A stretch of 7,442 nucleotides of DNA from NCBI GenBank assembly GCA_903915615.1, contig CAIWTR010000445.1:1-7442 (forward strand). Direction: 5' to 3'. A model generated the notes under the pieces. That model searched no databases. It was not told the origin of the DNA and saw nothing but the letters and a program-made list of their open reading frames with translations. Position 1 is the first letter of the stretch; each line of letters begins with the position of its first letter. The position numbers and the translations under genes are program-made. The stretch comes from an uncultured Armatimonadota bacterium. Its GTDB lineage: Bacteria; Armatimonadota; Armatimonadia; Armatimonadales; Armatimonadaceae. Below, piece after piece: positions 7,301 through 7,442 of this stretch.

Positions 7301-7442
7301 TGGCCAGAGCTCTGCAACGAGGTCAACCCGTTGGAAGTCCTGCCCGGCGGAGATTGCGAGGATAGCGAGAAGGTGGAGGGATTTGCCACCCGCGAAGCGG
7401 GTGATGACCCGACCCGTTGTCCCTTTGAGCTCGGGCTGACCA
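4358..7442 (-). CDS. Large SARP/AfsR-like regulator: wHTH, short BTAD, NTPase, TPR-like (N-terminus outside window)
   Basis: At least 1027 codons of a multidomain regulator are present. The frame is open to the right edge, so the GTG at 7249-7247 is internal. The 64 codons before it give an OmpR/SARP-type winged helix (LHLLAILAISAGQ, ELWPG, RNRLNVALHHVRKSL). Counting from the right edge, a BTAD-like segment follows (about 85-160), with VDIVKFENAA and LGYSDDWALARGSRI. It is shorter than usual. Next comes a STAND/NB-ARC-type NTPase with Walker A GPAGVGKS (215-222), Walker B LVLLD (285-289), TTR (317-319) and GIPQAIEL (386-393). A winged-helix-like segment with RYRLLESVR (499-507) comes after, then a long alpha-helical TPR-like region to the end. 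In such STAND proteins ligand or partner sensing by the repeats is thought to drive NTP-dependent activation. Here the domain order and motifs are seen, but the target genes and signal are unknown. It converges on the operon and could regulate it, though this is not shown. Confidence 0.88.
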   Translation of the reverse strand, partial: GQPELKGTTGRVITRFAGGKSLHLLAILAISAGQDFQRVDLVAELWPGVSHEDGRNRLNVALHHVRKSLTALIGNRADRALVSSRGCLKLEAGLIDVDIVKFENAAQHILLQPSEHADPLKVTALIEQSRAGVMLGYSDDWALARGSRINAIVDRLQALVVQSPESQKPEEPRIDPVSMPSKPVIASDYVNTGLALTDILSWISAGQTRILGVHGPAGVGKSRVSRVALDAQSVHRVVNIRCDVLVDEAMLAAALALGLDTQVSGTLAGLTLGNLASKLNGKPLLVLLDNADQVIGHARTFAQLLIDNLPSAKVIITTREAITGNLISNVRVYPLKVDGTSNEPSGLSLSPALQLFEKAAHRVAPDFDVTPQNLDVVTQLCHFADGIPQAIELIAGKVQLYQPETLLQLLHTDGLTLSTGADTAPQISSTDSLLAWSIRNLPASSQRFLLQCTVFSGSFDAEAAASITGREDAQKLLQDLVNASLVYFVQKETPFDGLRYRLLESVRRQSERFLEPAAQQALLSKHAEYFTLVAAGIPPAGVGRTDFSRLNRFRLDDDNFERAIQTLEGQDAARSASLVLSLAPLWLQTNAQQLRGHLERLLSNNETLTEQQRIWLFVFAGADAESRFDYQAATQFHQHVHTLVGTTRKAYWLTSPLLVDILLRDPSMSQWLQGLLDTWPEPMTLAVVLRHNALHAWYEGDLKLAAQLIDDAIRHAQDSTPAVVRDTHFIKAQFCIWTLETVEARDALEAVVRFYASSGLANTDQYVWQPLALLASTLITTGQFEQAREIAHRAWSAIEGFPSSPGMVAPLLALASAEAILGNHTAADHWCQTLRQRHSDFLRSATGDRAPWSLTDSHPMLADIALAKGESSEAVALAASGWRHFSQAQPITPGPKMMGYITSRCTLSKAEHACGLIDSAAAGVAITLPLRMRYGIYRDALIEIDIVAAYAASRGDDAAAARLYGGAHAVRLRSLHIARPYLAALHAEARDRSRDAYPGEWSRGTTLTLYKLIEDAYAYLGKSGLVE

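Noticed and set aside
7177..7389. A 70-codon open frame on the minus strand near the right edge.
   Set aside because: It lies in another frame of the regulator gene, whose own frame encodes clear winged-helix sequence over the same bases.

Overview
The window is moderately GC-rich and densely coded. It reads as bacterial chromosome. Three things point this way: Shine-Dalgarno-like sites in front of two ATGs and a GTG, an ATGA stop/start overlap, and a typical sugar-ABC-transporter operon. The source cannot be named from sequence alone. WD40 protein, carbohydrate ABC operon, PepSY/TM protein and a very large SARP-type (wHTH + BTAD + NTPase + TPR) regulator occurring together would fit a phylum rich in such regulators, for example Armatimonadota, or less likely Chloroflexota, Planctomycetota or Verrucomicrobiota. 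That is a low-confidence guess.

Layout. (1) 1-458, plus strand: the C-terminal part of a WD40-repeat protein. Its frame is open through the left edge, so the gene starts outside the window. (2) 549-3607, plus strand: a tight three-gene ABC importer operon with a family 1 solute-binding protein, a MalF/UgpA-type permease (ATGA overlap) and a MalG/UgpE-type permease (3 bases between stop and start). No ATPase gene is present, so the importer probably uses an ATPase encoded elsewhere. (3) 3637-4161, plus strand, 29 bases downstream: a small two-helix PepSY-type membrane protein, probably read with the operon. (4) 4162-4357: a short convergent intergenic zone holding a second, headless copy of the last 49 codons of the PepSY gene. 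(5) 4358-7442, minus strand: at least 1027 codons of a SARP/AfsR-like regulator. Its N-terminus lies beyond the right edge, since the frame stays open and residues of the winged helix are readable up to the edge.

The genes suggest a locus for taking up a sugar or sugar-like compound. The large regulator faces the operon and could be a local regulator, but nothing in the sequence proves the link.

The most unusual feature is the junction at 4011-4381. The PepSY 3' end is repeated at an offset of 191 bases with only 3 differences in 155 positions. All three are synonymous (Val, Ser and stop). Similarity then falls sharply in the next 24 bases. On the minus strand those 24 bases in copy 1 can still be read as a diverged version of the regulator's last seven codons and stop. 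This looks like recombination between two related 'PepSY gene converging on regulator gene' loci more than like a plain recent tandem duplication. I found no RNA gene, CRISPR array, transposase or other recognisable mobile element.
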